NCBI GenBank assembly: GCA_030248195.1
Contig: JASAND010021278.1
Location: 21,260 to 85,259 of the forward strand
Origin: Trissonchulus latispiculum
Lineage: Eukaryota; Nematoda; Enoplea; Enoplida; Ironidae
Length of the DNA stretch: 64,000 nucleotides
Reading direction: 5' to 3'
Under the pieces are notes generated by a model. It saw nothing but the letters and a program-made list of their open reading frames with translations. It was not told where the DNA came from and did no database searches. Positions 49,300 to 56,806 of this stretch are shown here, piece after piece. How positions within the stretch are numbered: the stretch's first letter is position 1; the number at the start of each line of letters is the position of its first letter. A program made the position numbers and the translations under genes.

Positions 49300-52200
49300 T
49301 TCATTACTATTATTATTATTATTATTATGGTTTATTATTATAATAATTATTATTATTATTATACTTCTAATTCTATTCACTAAATCCACAGCGCTATACG
49401 GGAGAATTTTGTTAACGTAGTCCTTGCTAGTCTTCGGTGCTAGTCTTGGTCTTGTCTTGTGGTCTTGTCTCTGGTCTTCCTTGCTAGTCTTGCTTTCTTC
49501 ATAAGAAAGATCAAAATTGATGGGAAACTATCAATAACAAATGCTCTCCAATGCATTATTGCATTATATTATTACGAGGGATTACCCTCAAGAATTTTAT
49601 TTCTTTGAGTCATTCTTGAAATACTAGTTTTTTCTTAAAAATTATTTAAATCTTTAAATCCCGATTTAGATAACCTACAATCATTCAGGTAGCTAGTTAG
49701 TAGTTACTCTTTTAAAAATTTCGTGGCTAATAAAAGTGTTCTCGGTATTTTTTGTTTACATTCTATTCAGATCTTTTTTACAAACCCCACACGTACGCTA
49801 AACGGAGCGCAAAACTATTTATTAAAAATTTTCTGACAACTCTTTCTTTCGTTAAGTAAAAAGTTGTCAAACTGGTTACATACAAGATAAAAATCTGGAG
49901 ATTATTTTAAAGAATAAAAGTTTGTCACATCGGGGAATCAATTCGGTAGTTTTCTCAAAACAATTCAGCCAGGCCTAATGTTCAACTTAAAATGTGATGA
50001 ATTCATTTTTGCTGTTTGTGTAAAGAAACTTTCGGCATCTGAGAAAGTAATTTAGAAATCTCACAGATCATTGATTACAATCAGATGATCGTCTACTAAA
50101 ATTTTAAGACCTGCAAATAATCATGATAACCTAATATAAAATAGAGCGAATCATTTATTTCATACAAGATAATTATCTTAGAGTCCCCGAATTAAATTAG
50201 AGTCCCCGATAAATTAGAGTCCCCGAATTAATCCAGAATCGGAGTCTTGTTATTTTACCATTTATGAATCAAAAATTCTACAGAAATCACCTCCAAACTG
50301 AATTAAATGAAAATTAAGTTTTCTGGAGAATCTTTGCCATTATAATGCAAAAAATGTCTGAAAAATTTTAAACAAATTATCATCTAACTTCAACGTTGTG
50401 GCGTAGGTTGAAGCGCAGGTAACAGGTGTGCCTACAAAGGACCAAGCAGTAGCTTTTGGGTGCTGTAAACTCATTGATCAGTCCAGAGAATACTTAAATT
50501 CAATTGATCAATAGCTAGATCGCTAACATACCTGAACCGGAGTTCAGATTTCACTGACCCTTGTGGAAGGAAATTTGGGCACTCCTTGCGATTTTTCTTA
50601 GGGGTACTTTTGAAAGCGATTTTTAAGCTAATTCTACCATTTTTTAGACAACAAACTTTATATAATTTATCATTTATATCATAATATAACCATAATACAT
50701 CATTTATATAATAAAATAGTAATTTTACGTGAAAACTTTCGGCAAAGCCGCAAAATTTATGGAACTTTTTTTGGGCAATTTTCTTGCCCCTTCCGGGGGC
50801 AATTTCGGACCCCTTGTGGGCGACTTCGCTGAGGGGGGAATTCTCCCCCCCTTGTCCACCTGTGATCGCTAATAATTTGTAGTTTAACGCTTGCTGGCCT
50901 GGGAAAACAAAATAAAAATCGTTCACTTTTTCCTTTCTTTAACTTCGAGAGCAAAAAATATCAGCTTATCAACTTTAAAACATCTAAAAGTGAACACAGT
51001 TTTTGTTTACATCAACGCAACCAGCGAAGTATACTTTTTACTCTTATAAGTTAACAAGTTTTATTTTGAAATAGTATATGTAGCCAACTAGTTTTCGGTA
51101 AAAGAAATAAAGTATTCGATAAGAGTGCTGCTCAGGTTATAACAGTTGAGTAACTCCCATCAAAGAAAGCCTGGAAGGACTGGAATGTAGTGAAAAACTG
51201 CTAGTAAAAAACTTCTAACTGCCTTCTAAACTTCTAACTACCTAAATATCTACGAAATTTTAAATTATTTTTGACTATGTTTTACTGAAGGTACTTTTAT
51301 GGCAAGATATAGAAAATTTTTCACATAAATAAAAAATGTTTTTATTATGGTTCAACCTACATCTGCCTCGTGCAGTCTTGCTCCGCGTTCAAATGTATAT
51401 CCAGTCTCACGCATGAATCGCAGAGCTTTCCCCGTTTGAGTCATTCCTCTGAGGTAGTCTACTTCCATAATCGTCTGCTTCAGCTCAGCTTGATTGACAT
51501 TCCGGGCAAAATCAAATTCATAACGAATAATATCACTGTACTGAATAAACGCAACCTGCAACAGTAAAAAATTACATTTTAATTGCGGCAGCACAGTAAC
51601 AAAGTACCGTAATACATGATAAAATGCCTGAATGAACCGGGTACAATCACCGTCTCTCTAAAATACAGATTTCTGCTTTGGTCTGAGTAAATGAATGAAG
51701 ATGTGTCTAAATGGGTGATTTCAATAAGACCAAAGAGTTTTGAAAGACTAGCTGGAGATGGTAGCCGTTTGGCAGGGCAAAAATGCATTTGTGGTCTCAG
51801 ATACAGTCAGTCATCAGTAAGTAAGGCATCAGTCAGCGTTCTGATTTTATCAAAATTAAAAACTAAAATCAAATACAGTCAGCGATGATTGCTACTGAGA
51901 AAAGACAAGGAAAAGGAATAAATCTAGAAAGCAATTAAAGAAATTTCAGAAGCAATTAAAGAAATCTACAGAAGCAAATTTCAAATTAATCCAGACCTGC
52001 GTTGCTGTCGGTCTGACAGTGAATAAATCGACGGTATCCCGGATAAAGGGCAACACTTGAGTCTCAAAGTAGTACCTTCCGATACTGTCCGATCCATCCA
52101 CCAGGAACATAATGTCAGCCTTCAGGTTCTGACAGGCAGGACTTTCTAAACGTTCAAACAATTGCTCTAGCGTTAGCAATATGAGGTTCACACAAGTGAA

Positions 52201-54578
52201 AGATTCGTCACGTCGACTGAATGGATATACCAGGTTACGAATTGGACATTTACACCGGATTGCACCAATGAGGTTTAGCTTGGTGTTAAACTAACCTCAA
52301 GGTTAACTCTGAGTTAACCTGATAAATCTCAGTTAATCCGTTGCACCAAATCAGGTTAAGTTAACCTCGAGGTAAACTCCGAACTATATAACTTGGTCTC
52401 TAGTGACAGAAACTTATGTGTAAGTACTTGTAAGTACTAGAACTTGTGCTTCATGTGTGTTTCTAAACTGCCTCAAGTTTATCCAAGATCAATAAGAAAT
52501 ATGGCTGGTAAAACGGTCCCTCTGTGCTGCGTTTCATTCGAAACAATGTTAATAAACAATACATACAAAATGCAAATTACCGTCAGTATGCGTCTTTAGA
52601 TGTAGTTTGGTCAGCTGTAGCTTCCCAGAAGCCTCAGCTGCATTCAAGCCACAAGGTTTGGGAACCAAACTTTCTCCTCATTGAAGGCTGGACATTCCAC
52701 TTTTCTATTTAAGGTTCAACCAAGCCCTAGCTATCCTTTTGTGCAACCTTCCTTATGCTTCCTTCTTTATGTTTATGCTATCCCAGCAAACTTTAGTGGT
52801 TATCCGCCAACTTAGTTTCTAGAGGGTATGCAGGGGTATATGTACTGTGTTGTTGACAGACAAAGGTCTAGGTTCCCTAGGGCCGACTGCGGTTATATCA
52901 ATTAATCTTACAGTAGCCAGTAACCGTACACCAACTTGGATTGGGGTCATATTTTTGTTCCCGACCTGTTGCAATAGGATTCTGAGAGCAGCACATCAAG
53001 TAGTGCCTAAACTTTGAATGAACCTGGACCTAACCAAAAAAGTCTGCGTCTTCATTACCTTCGAAGTTTCGTAGTAAGGAAGTCATAGAATACGCCTAAC
53101 GGTATGAAAGTAACATAACGAATTTAAGTTTGCGGGGACTGAAGTGCAGCACACTTACTGTTACTTTCACCCCCACACCCACGCAAGCGATGAAATCATT
53201 TCAGATTAAAATTGGCTTCCTCTATCAATGGTTGCACTTGATTCTGATACGACATGTACTCATCAATGACCATTAATAAAGTTTGCATAATAATGTTTGC
53301 ATACCAATTCGACACAACACAGGGCTCTCGTCCCTTCCGTCTGAGCAATGCTGTACTCCATCACAAACATTTCTGAGGGCCACGCACTGATTGTCGCACT
53401 CAAACTCCAAACCAATTACGCAAATATCTAAAACAGAAGATGAATAATAAACGGTCAATAATAGGTAAATGCTAAGATCAAATTAAGATCAGAATGTGTT
53501 TGAGATCGGAAAAATTAAGATCAGGATAACTGGAATGCCTGAACTTCAGAGTACCGAACGTTGTACCTCATGGAGTTTTCAGGGGTAGTATCCAACAATA
53601 GAGACGCTTAAAACAAAATATTTAAAACAATTCACGACACATCACATGCAAATAAATTCTTCGACATATCTGAGCTGCCAAGTTTCTTCTAATTGCAGAT
53701 TTCCGCTAGGGGACGTTGGTACAATGCTCATAAAAACTGGTGAACAATCTCAGGTACAATCGTGATCGGTACTAAATTTGTGTCGCCTTTATTTGCTTAC
53801 TTTGAAAATTCCATTCCAAAGGATTCGCATCAAGGGATGGACCGGCCAATTTTCCTTTCACTTAGCTGCTTTCTATTGCAAGCTTCGAAAGATCAGCAGG
53901 TCGATTTAGCTATTTGTTAGCTCACATCACAAGCTTACTGCATACTTTAGCTCACACTGAGCTAACGAAAAGAGTAATTGACAAACGAGACTTCAGATTC
54001 GTGTTCTAGGACCCTGAAACGCCTGTATGCAAGTCTTCAAAATCGGCGACAAAAATGTTACGTTTTCACTTGTCCTGCCTTGCGAATCGAAAAATCTTTT
54101 GTTCGTTCGAAAAATCGAAGTTCTGAAATCGAAACTTTTTGCAATATTTGAATTCTGCGTGGTCGAAAACATTTCCCCAATAAATTTCAGCTCATTCTGT
54201 CAAGTTTTACGGAATCTGGGCATCGGTATATTTTTCTGAGAGAGATCCTACCCTGTAGAGTTTGGATGTCCATGTCCACCCACCTCGATCTGTGTTATCC
54301 CGTCTATAGCTAGCTAGCTAACATTACATTATCTAGCTTCTTCAATAATTTCTCCTTAGGTTTTTTGGAGCTTCTTAGGCTTTTTCGTCATCACTTTATT
54401 AGATTAGGGATTTCATATCTGGGACTTTTTTGTGCATACGTTTTTGCTTAAATTACAAAATAACAGATTTTCGGATAAATCTATGCTTACCGCCGGCGAC
54501 TTCAGCACTATTATATTGAATCTCTTGACTAGAAATAAGTCCAATAATGGCAGTGAAAAGAGGGATTAGCACCAGCAT
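13214..54578 (-). CDS. mup-4: MUP-4/MUA-3-like epidermal matrix receptor, 42 exons
   Basis: Forty-two exons spread over 41 kb join in frame (6,288 coding bases, 2,095 residues). The order is signal peptide, LDL-receptor A module (about 30-70), von Willebrand A domain (71-262), 20 cysteine-rich EGF-like modules (263-1335), SEA (1336-1463), EGF, SEA (1505-1631), five EGF-like modules, one transmembrane helix (about 1860-1884) and a cytoplasmic tail of about 210 residues. This order and length match nematode MUP-4 and its larger relative MUA-3. Those proteins sit in apical hemidesmosome-like fibrous organelles and link epidermal intermediate filaments to cuticle so that muscle force is transmitted. 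MUA-3 is longer, with more LDLa modules, so MUP-4 is the better match. Nearly all extracellular introns are phase 1. The large introns hold transposons, but no exon is broken. Confidence 0.9.
13964..14816. mobile_element. PIF/Harbinger-like MITE
   Basis: An 853-bp unit with a TAA duplication at both sides (13961-13963, 14817-14819). Terminal inverted repeats start AGGCCAGTTTACACCA and extend about 60 bp with few mismatches. A three-base TWA duplication and a GGCC..GTTTAC terminus are typical of PIF/Harbinger. Both ends are filled with CAAACTT/AAGTTTGG words. It encodes no transposase and lies in intron 40 of the mup-4-like gene. Confidence 0.8.
14875..15041. repeat. 167-bp near-perfect palindrome
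   Basis: The left arm starts CACGAAGGATACAAG and includes GCCTGCCTG; the right arm is its reverse complement, ending CTTGTATCCTTCGTG. The arms differ by small indels and leave a short loop. It would form a long hairpin in RNA or single-stranded DNA. It is probably a foldback MITE, placed just beside the Harbinger-like element in the same intron. Confidence 0.75.
16912..16978. repeat. Two-copy 33-bp tandem repeat
   Basis: A unit starting AGCAAACAGTTGACTGCATG is present twice head to tail with a one-base length difference in an A-run. It lies in intron 38, about 70 bp before the copia element. Confidence 0.85.
17046..17202 (-). repeat. Copia 3' LTR
   Basis: A 157-bp LTR that in element orientation starts TGTTGAGG and ends CTTCATCA. 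By eye it is base-for-base identical to the copy at 21343-21499. It is short for a copia LTR. Confidence 0.95.
17210..19393 (-). pseudogene. Copia pol, 3' part (integrase end, RT, RNase H)
   Basis: The downstream part of the copia polyprotein in a second frame. It covers the C-terminal part of integrase, reverse transcriptase with the YVDD active site (LYVDDLLVI) and RNase H (DSDWAGN, DDNQSC, HIDIKYHFIRE), and stops just before the purine tract. The frame is open throughout; the only visible defect is the shift that parts it from the upstream frame near 19395-19400. Confidence 0.9.
19380..21249 (-). pseudogene. Copia gag, protease and integrase, frame-shifted
   Basis: From the ATG at 21249, the frame encodes gag with one CCHC zinc knuckle (CYICNKPGHIAKDC), an aspartic protease (ILDSGASQHM) and integrase with its HHCC zinc finger and catalytic region up to QNGIAERMNR. 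Just after that the frame departs from pol by an apparent two-base insertion (about 19395-19400), so pol cannot be made as the usual single polyprotein. A sequencing error is the alternative explanation. Confidence 0.9.
21329..21342 (-). other. Copia primer-binding site, half-tRNA(iMet) type
   Basis: Directly beside the 5' LTR the minus strand reads GGTTATGGGCCCAG. This is complementary to the anticodon arm of eukaryotic initiator tRNA-Met (CTGGGCCCATAACC), not to its CCA end. Drosophila copia is known to prime from a cleaved 39-base 5' half of this tRNA, whose 3' end is exactly CCATAACC. Confidence 0.85.
21343..21499 (-). repeat. Copia 5' LTR
   Basis: The upstream LTR of the minus-strand copia element, identical to 17046-17202. 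The promoter of the element should lie here. Confidence 0.95.
22616..23597. mobile_element. TTAA-flanked MITE, copy 2
   Basis: TTAA at 22612-22615 and 23598-23601 flanks inverted termini GGTGGTGATTCCTTTTGG / CCAAAGGGAATCACCACC. The interior is nearly the same as copy 4 (56807-57550), which lacks about 240 bp of it. It lies in intron 35 of the mup-4-like gene, next to the transmembrane exon. Confidence 0.85.
23692..31097 (-). CDS. mup-4: mup-4-like exons 31-35: membrane-proximal EGF modules
   Basis: Exons 31097-30963, 30431-30285, 24578-24453, 24287-24059 and 23738-23692. Exon 32 (VNECISPDTNDCDENAIC) and exon 34 (DINECALGVDDCHPLAEC) are calcium-binding EGF modules with the D/N-x-N-E-C start. 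The last module is split between exons 34 and 35 by a phase-2 intron. Intron 32 (24579-30284, 5.7 kb) holds a Mutator-like element and a gypsy retrotransposon; intron 35 holds a TTAA MITE. The exon 32 donor (AGA|GTTCG) is the weakest junction in the model. Confidence 0.82.
24709..25568. mobile_element. Mutator-like MITE with 15-bp repeat arms
   Basis: A 10-bp direct repeat GGTTAACAGT (24699-24708, 25569-25578) bounds an 860-bp unit. Each end is an array of a 15-bp word: TTAGTCAGAATTTCA at the left (to about 24900) and its complement TGAAATTCTGACTAA at the right (25340-25560). The outermost bases (GGTTTATCTTCAGTAGTCAG against GTCTACTTTCAGCAGTCAG) pair as TIRs. A 9-11 bp duplication fits Mutator. 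The middle about 430 bp encodes nothing recognisable. It lies in intron 32. Confidence 0.75.
25619..25717 (+). repeat. Gypsy 5' LTR
   Basis: A 99-bp LTR beginning TGGAGTGTTTAAAT and ending just before the TGG of the primer-binding site. It differs from the 3' copy by an A/G change shortly after its start. Confidence 0.85.
25763..27620 (+). pseudogene. Gypsy gag, protease and RT, broken
   Basis: Starts at ATG 25763. The first frame stops at about 25987, where a one-base shift moves gag into the next frame. That frame continues through tandem zinc knuckles (CFRCGKMDHSPREC, CHKCRKEGHTARMC; about 26394-26495), protease (FDTGAAVT, about 26652) and RT with YLDD (about 27503). It ends at a run of eight T (27616-27623), where an extra T shifts the frame again. 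Confidence 0.88.
27624..29644 (+). pseudogene. Gypsy RNase H and integrase, broken
   Basis: After the T-run, RT connection and RNase H sequence runs to an in-frame TAG at about 27998-28000. It is further disrupted around 28040-28165 and resumes in the frame of 28163-29644. This last part holds the HHCC zinc finger (HTGHLGMAIMKALARSYVWW, then CHLCQEH), the D,D,E core (HVDFAGPF, SDNGPNFTSAEF, YHPQSNGQAEN) and a C-terminal chromatin-side tail. It cannot yield a full polyprotein as read. Confidence 0.88.
29686..29784 (+). repeat. Gypsy 3' LTR
   Basis: A 99-bp LTR following a purine-rich tract (GGAAGGGAAGAAAA). It is followed at once by the interrupted TGA/GAT microsatellite. Confidence 0.85.
29785..29883. 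repeat. (TGA)n microsatellite
   Basis: About 33 trinucleotide units with a few interruptions. A shorter GAT tract lies on the other side of the gypsy element (25590-25618), so the element landed within the repeat. This prevents an exact target duplication from being read. The poly-Met frame through it is not a gene. Confidence 0.95.
31457..34535 (-). CDS. mup-4: mup-4-like exons 26-30: SEA-EGF-SEA
   Basis: Exons 34535-34408 and 34000-33745 encode SEA domain 1. Exon 32329-32207 encodes one EGF-like module. Exons 32058-31934 and 31712-31457 encode SEA domain 2. The two SEA units have the same intron position and phase, and both second exons are exactly 256 bases, so one copy arose by duplication. 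SEA domains in mucin-type proteins often self-cleave at G|SVVV; here the corresponding strands read SGGLWFNFKV and DGGFFNFTV, so the classic site is absent. Intron 27 carries a hAT-like MITE (32387-33605). Confidence 0.88.
32387..33605. mobile_element. hAT-like MITE with GGCTC arrays
   Basis: A perfect 8-bp duplication CCGTCTTG (32379-32386, 33606-33613) bounds a 1,219-bp unit. The termini are TAGAGATGAGGA (left) and TAGATATGAGGA (right, reverse complement). The subterminal regions 32394-32550 and 33439-33590 are arrays of the pentamer GGCTC, partly in inverted order at the right end. The centre is about 900 bp of AT-rich sequence without a transposase. It lies in intron 27, between the SEA 1 exon and the next EGF exon of the mup-4-like gene. 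Confidence 0.88.
34809..48551 (-). CDS. mup-4: mup-4-like exons 6-25: twenty EGF-like modules
   Basis: Exons: 48551-48426, 48159-48031, 47693-47514, 47234-47061, 46749-46594, 45430-45278, 44999-44826, 44635-44459, 44250-44002, 41912-41745, 41493-41341, 41110-40958, 40658-40506, 40317-40171, 37583-37419, 37147-36995, 36675-36520, 36367-36224, 35612-35460, 34964-34809. Each encodes one six-cysteine EGF-like module, and each is a multiple of three with phase-1 boundaries, so a module can be gained, lost or skipped without a frameshift. From exon 9 most start with a Thr/Pro linker (probably O-glycosylated, mucin-like), then CG...C, GE(I/V)C and C.CP.G(F/Y).R. Exons 11-13 are nearly the same. This is the stretchable spacer of the receptor. 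Confidence 0.9.
35165..35330 (+). mobile_element. Possible tRNA-derived SINE fragment
   Basis: The stretch CTTGCATGTCTGACCTCGAA followed by AGGTCGTGGTACGATCCC resembles the D-to-T-arm part of a tRNA-derived SINE, with a degenerate B box GGTACGATCCC. No A box, tail or duplication is clear. It lies in an intron of the mup-4-like gene, just upstream of the exon at 35460-35612 on the plus-strand map. Confidence 0.3.
36828..36965. repeat. ATTAA pentamer microsatellite
   Basis: An imperfect run of AATTA/ATTAA words in the intron between EGF exons 21 and 22. Confidence 0.8.
38682..39695. mobile_element. TTAA-flanked MITE, copy 3
   Basis: TTAA at 38678-38681 and 39696-39699. The termini GGTGCTGGTTCGGGTATTT and, inverted, GGTGCTGGTTCTGGTTCG form the TIR. 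The interior shares short words with copy 1 (ATTTTTGAACATSGATTTCTC) but is well diverged. It makes up about a third of intron 19. Confidence 0.75.
42331..43943. mobile_element. G-rich TTAA element with nested insertion
   Basis: TTAA occurs at 42327-42330 and 43944-43947. The inverted termini are GGGGGGGGGTCGCTTT and, from the right, GGGGGGAGGGGTCGCTTT. Length is 1,613 bp, of which about 400 bp is a later insertion (42487-42877). A truncated relative lies at about 1945-2229. No transposase frame is seen. It occupies most of intron 14. Confidence 0.75.
42487..42877. mobile_element. Nested 391-bp element with 9-bp TSD
   Basis: The 9-bp repeat GACCTCGAC flanks it (42478-42486, 42878-42886). Its ends are ACAGGTGGACAAGG and CGTTCGGGTATG. 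A second copy in the opposite orientation at 50527-50863 has the same two ends. The interior is full of CACAAGGGG and G-run words. The 2-kb copy of the host element lacks it, which shows the empty site. Confidence 0.8.
44002..45430 (-). repeat. Recent tandem duplication of EGF exons 11-14
   Basis: Exons 11 (45430-45278), 12 (44999-44826), 13 (44635-44459) and 14 (44250-44002) encode modules with almost the same core, CNPDYGEICVDG followed by RCECPFG and DRPTQ in the first three. Exons 12 and 13 differ by only a few bases over the core, and their flanking introns also look alike, so whole genomic units were duplicated. Exon 14 is longer because its threonine linker has expanded to about 40 residues, almost all Thr. 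Confidence 0.8.
44120..44250 (-). repeat. Threonine-coding ACN repeat in exon 14
   Basis: Nearly continuous Thr codons (ACA, ACT, ACG, ACC mixed) encode a linker of about 40 residues with a few Pro. Codons are mixed rather than one repeated triplet, so the tract is old or selected as protein. It would be a rod-like, heavily O-glycosylated spacer. Confidence 0.85.
45746..45775. repeat. CACTT pentamer microsatellite
   Basis: Five to six CACTT units in the intron between EGF exons 10 and 11. Confidence 0.85.
48916..52145 (-). CDS. mup-4: mup-4-like exons 3-5: von Willebrand A domain
   Basis: Exons 52145-51997, 51555-51361 and 49147-48916 encode one VWA domain. The metal-ion-dependent adhesion site is complete: DGSDS in FLVDGSDSIG, the conserved Thr in RGMTQTGKAL, and the Asp of VITDGRAQD. 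The domain should therefore bind a divalent cation and a matrix ligand, as in matrilins and collagens. Introns 3-4 and 4-5 are phase 0, unlike the phase-1 introns around the EGF modules. The intron at 49148-51360 contains an (ATT)n tract and a small DNA element. Confidence 0.92.
49213..49363. repeat. (ATT)n microsatellite
   Basis: About 30 perfect ATT units and then interrupted ones, in the intron between exons 4 and 5 of the mup-4-like gene, about 70 bases upstream of exon 5. The poly-Ile and poly-Asn frames through it are artefacts of the repeat. Confidence 0.95.
50527..50863. mobile_element. 337-bp element with 9-bp TSD, second copy
   Basis: GATCGCTAA is repeated at 50518-50526 and 50864-50872. 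The ends are CATACCTGAACCGGAG and CCTTGTCCACCTGT, matching, in opposite orientation, the ends of the nested element at 42487-42877. Shared inner words include TTTCACTGACCCTTGTGGAA and CCACAAGGGG-type repeats. Nine-base duplications fit Mutator-like elements, but the termini are poor inverted repeats. Confidence 0.8.
52253..52752. mobile_element. Possible PIF/Harbinger-like MITE
   Basis: Near-terminal words GGATTGCACCAA and, inverted from the right end, GGTTGCACAAAA, each followed by a GCTTGGT.. block, suggest TIRs. TTA lies at 52250-52252 and 52753-52755. The left part also contains the palindromic words TTAACCTCAAGGTTAA and AACTCTGAGTT. It lies in intron 2 of the mup-4-like gene. Confidence 0.45.
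53305..54578 (-). CDS. mup-4: mup-4-like exons 1-2: signal peptide and LDLa
   Basis: Exon 1 (54578-54491) starts at an ATG followed by a clear signal peptide (MLVLIPLFTAIIGLISS) and ends G|GTAAGC. Exon 2 (53427-53305) encodes one LDL-receptor class A module with six cysteines and the acidic calcium cage CDGVQHCSDGRDE. LDLa modules bind ligand through a calcium-held loop; the ligand here is unknown. I chose this start because the frame, signal peptide and donor agree. An additional upstream exon cannot be excluded. Confidence 0.85.
54090..54225. mobile_element. Remnant related to the 60.5-kb foldback
   Basis: Words such as GCGTGGTCGAAAACA, CAGCTCATTCTGTCAAGTTTTA and TTTTTGCAATATTTGAATTC recur in diverged form at about 60820-60900. 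It is an old partial copy without recognisable ends, in intron 1 of the mup-4-like gene is excluded: it lies within the intron between 54490 and 53428. Confidence 0.5.
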
Positions 54579-56079
54579 AATTACATCAAATGCAGTTTAT
54601 TGAGCGCCTGCGTACAGAGAAAAGCTGAGAGCAAGTATTCTCTCAACCGCAACCACTTAGCGAGCGCCAACCAGTCAAATAAGTAAGATCTAATATTTTC
54701 TTCGCAAAAATAGATCTATCAAAGAATGCGAAAAACTCGATTCTGACTAAACTAAATGCCCACAGGCACACTTTAACAAATTTTAAACATTCAAGTTGGC
54801 TGTATACAAAAACTATGGAATATTATTACCAACTTTAACTAGCTTTCTAGAACCCATAAAAATGCAGGCTACTTTATGCAAACAATTTTGAGTGTAGAAT
54901 GAATGACTATAGGAGCTCCCTATTCTATCTTACAAAAATTTTATTCTGTGGATCCAAAACTTATTTTTCACGGACAAAAAAGTAACGTTTATGTTAGCGA
55001 CCAAACGTTAACTGACAGATTTTCACACATTTCAAAATTTACACGCTGTTCTGAGCGTTACTTCACGTTACAGTAACACTATACTAGGTCAAATGGAACG
55101 ACAGAAAAAAAGAATCACGCCTGTTTTAGGAACAAGTTTCACAAATTAATACGTCTGCAAAATAACATATCACAGTTAGTTCATACTATACTGCAGCTGA
55201 TGTAGTTTGGAGTTGCAGATGGTGTAAAGGTCGGGATTCAATTAAACGTCAGACGAATTAATTTTAATCGTTACTGTGATTAGAGGCACTAAGCCGAAGC
55301 TTTGTTTTCTTGAAAAATGTCATGTCAATTTATACAGATTGCGTTTTATTTGGAGCCGAGTAATGGTTAGTAGCCTTCAATAAAAACGAGCTGATGTTTC
55401 AAGTACAGATGAGGAAAAATCGTGTTGAATTCCGCAGTCAAATTTGTATGGGTCTTAAGTTTGACTTCTATGGTGGTCGTAGATTTATGTAGCCGGTTTT
55501 CACATTTAGGTTAATCGTGCCATCATTCAAAGAATTATTCTTATGTGGCATTAAAAACAGAGTTGGAGGTATGAATGAGTCAAACACGCACCAATCATTG
55601 CTCATCGAGCGATACAAGGTTCTTCTAAACGCTCTAACTGAAGTGCTTTTAAGTGACAAAAATTGTTCTAAGATTGTTCCAACTGCCAATAAATGACGAT
55701 TGAATATAAAACTCAAGATAACCTCAAGATATGCAGATTTTTGCTATGTGACTGTTGCGTCACTACATTGGGCCTCTGGTGCCTTGTAACCTCTAGAAAA
55801 AATGCTGCCTTTCAAGATACCCGAAGCCGCACCAAAGCTTCAACTTCCCTCCAGAACGAACCTTGCCCGAATATCCGCATATTTCTTTGTGATCAATGAG
55901 GTTTAAAAACTAAAGACAGTTATTTGAAAGATTGCAGCAACCATACTACTAATAATATTTGTATTGTAGTTAATCATTTACATCCAACCTAAGAGCTAAC
56001 ACTACTCATGTATATACAGATTTGTGCAAATGCAAAGTTTTTTCGATTGCGCCTGAGTGGCTCTATACTGTTGCCCGGC

Positions 56080-56310
56080 TGATTTTTTGGTTCGGCCTGC
56101 CAGCTTGAATAGCCGGCGGCCAGCTTGTTCCGGCCGGTCCAGGGTGATGCAAATCAGCCGACCGTCAGGCCGGTACCAGTTTTGCGTTATATATCAGTGC
56201 ATTCTGCAAAAGTTTAACCACTACTTTGAATTGGCTCTACTCTAATACGAATTGGCTCTACTCTGGGCCGGCCGGCCGATGGCCAGCCGGTTTGACACCG
56301 GCCGGCCAAC
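56080..56310. repeat. GGCCGGC-rich short repeat patch
   Basis: Clusters of GGCCGGC words, plus a duplicated AATTGGCTCTACTCT, resemble the subterminal arrays of the hAT-like MITEs. A left edge TACTGTTGCCCGGC and a right edge (inverted) CACTTGTTGGCC are possible degenerate termini, but I found no matching 8-bp duplication. Confidence 0.5.
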
Positions 56311-56317
56311 AAGTGCA

Positions 56318-56395
56318 CTCAATATGTAGAGCCTCGGCCTCGGCTACCGAAGGTTATGGGTTCAATCCCCAGTGCAGGCCCAAGTTTTTCGGGCC
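56318..56395 (+). mobile_element. Possible tRNA-like/SINE segment
   Basis: GGTTATGGGTTCAATCCCCA contains a good pol III B box (GGTTCAATCCC) that can fold as a T arm, preceded by a Ser/Leu-like GAGCCTCGGC repeat. I cannot complete a cloverleaf, so it is not called a tRNA. Confidence 0.3.
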
Positions 56396-56806
56396 AGTGA
56401 TGCTGCCGTGATAACTTTGTTTCTTTCGTCTATTATGTTGCAGTACTCCACTTTCTGAACAGTTATTCCTGGCATTGCTGACTCCGTCACGAAAATGGGA
56501 GCCTCCGAAAATGGAGTGAAGCAAATATACTTCAGACGGTACCTGGTACAGGTACATCCTTCTCATGAGCTAGCGAGCAACCCAGTCTGTGCAAAGAATT
56601 TGTTCTGTTACTAGCTATCAGGCAAATGTAACTTTAATACAATGCTATATTCACATCAAAAAGTGACTGTTCTGATCTCAAACATATTTTAATGCCTTTT
56701 TAAAATTGTTTCAAACATATCAGGGTTGTCGCGTTCTGTAAGTCAGAATGTGTTGGACTGGACACCCATTGTGGAGAAAGTAACGGAGACAGCTCGATAG
56801 CCTTAA

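Larger units (their letters stand above)
54579..56802. other. Intergenic DNA upstream of the mup-4-like gene
   Basis: About 2.2 kb of AT-rich sequence in which the promoter of the mup-4-like gene should lie. I recognise no motif that fixes a transcription start. A GC-rich repeat patch at 56080-56310 is listed separately. Confidence 0.5.

Noticed and set aside
49192..49389. Poly-Ile and poly-Asn frames
   Set aside because: They are readings of the (ATT)n microsatellite.
56318..56395. tRNA gene
   Set aside because: Only the T-arm/B-box part fits; no acceptor stem or anticodon arm can be paired.
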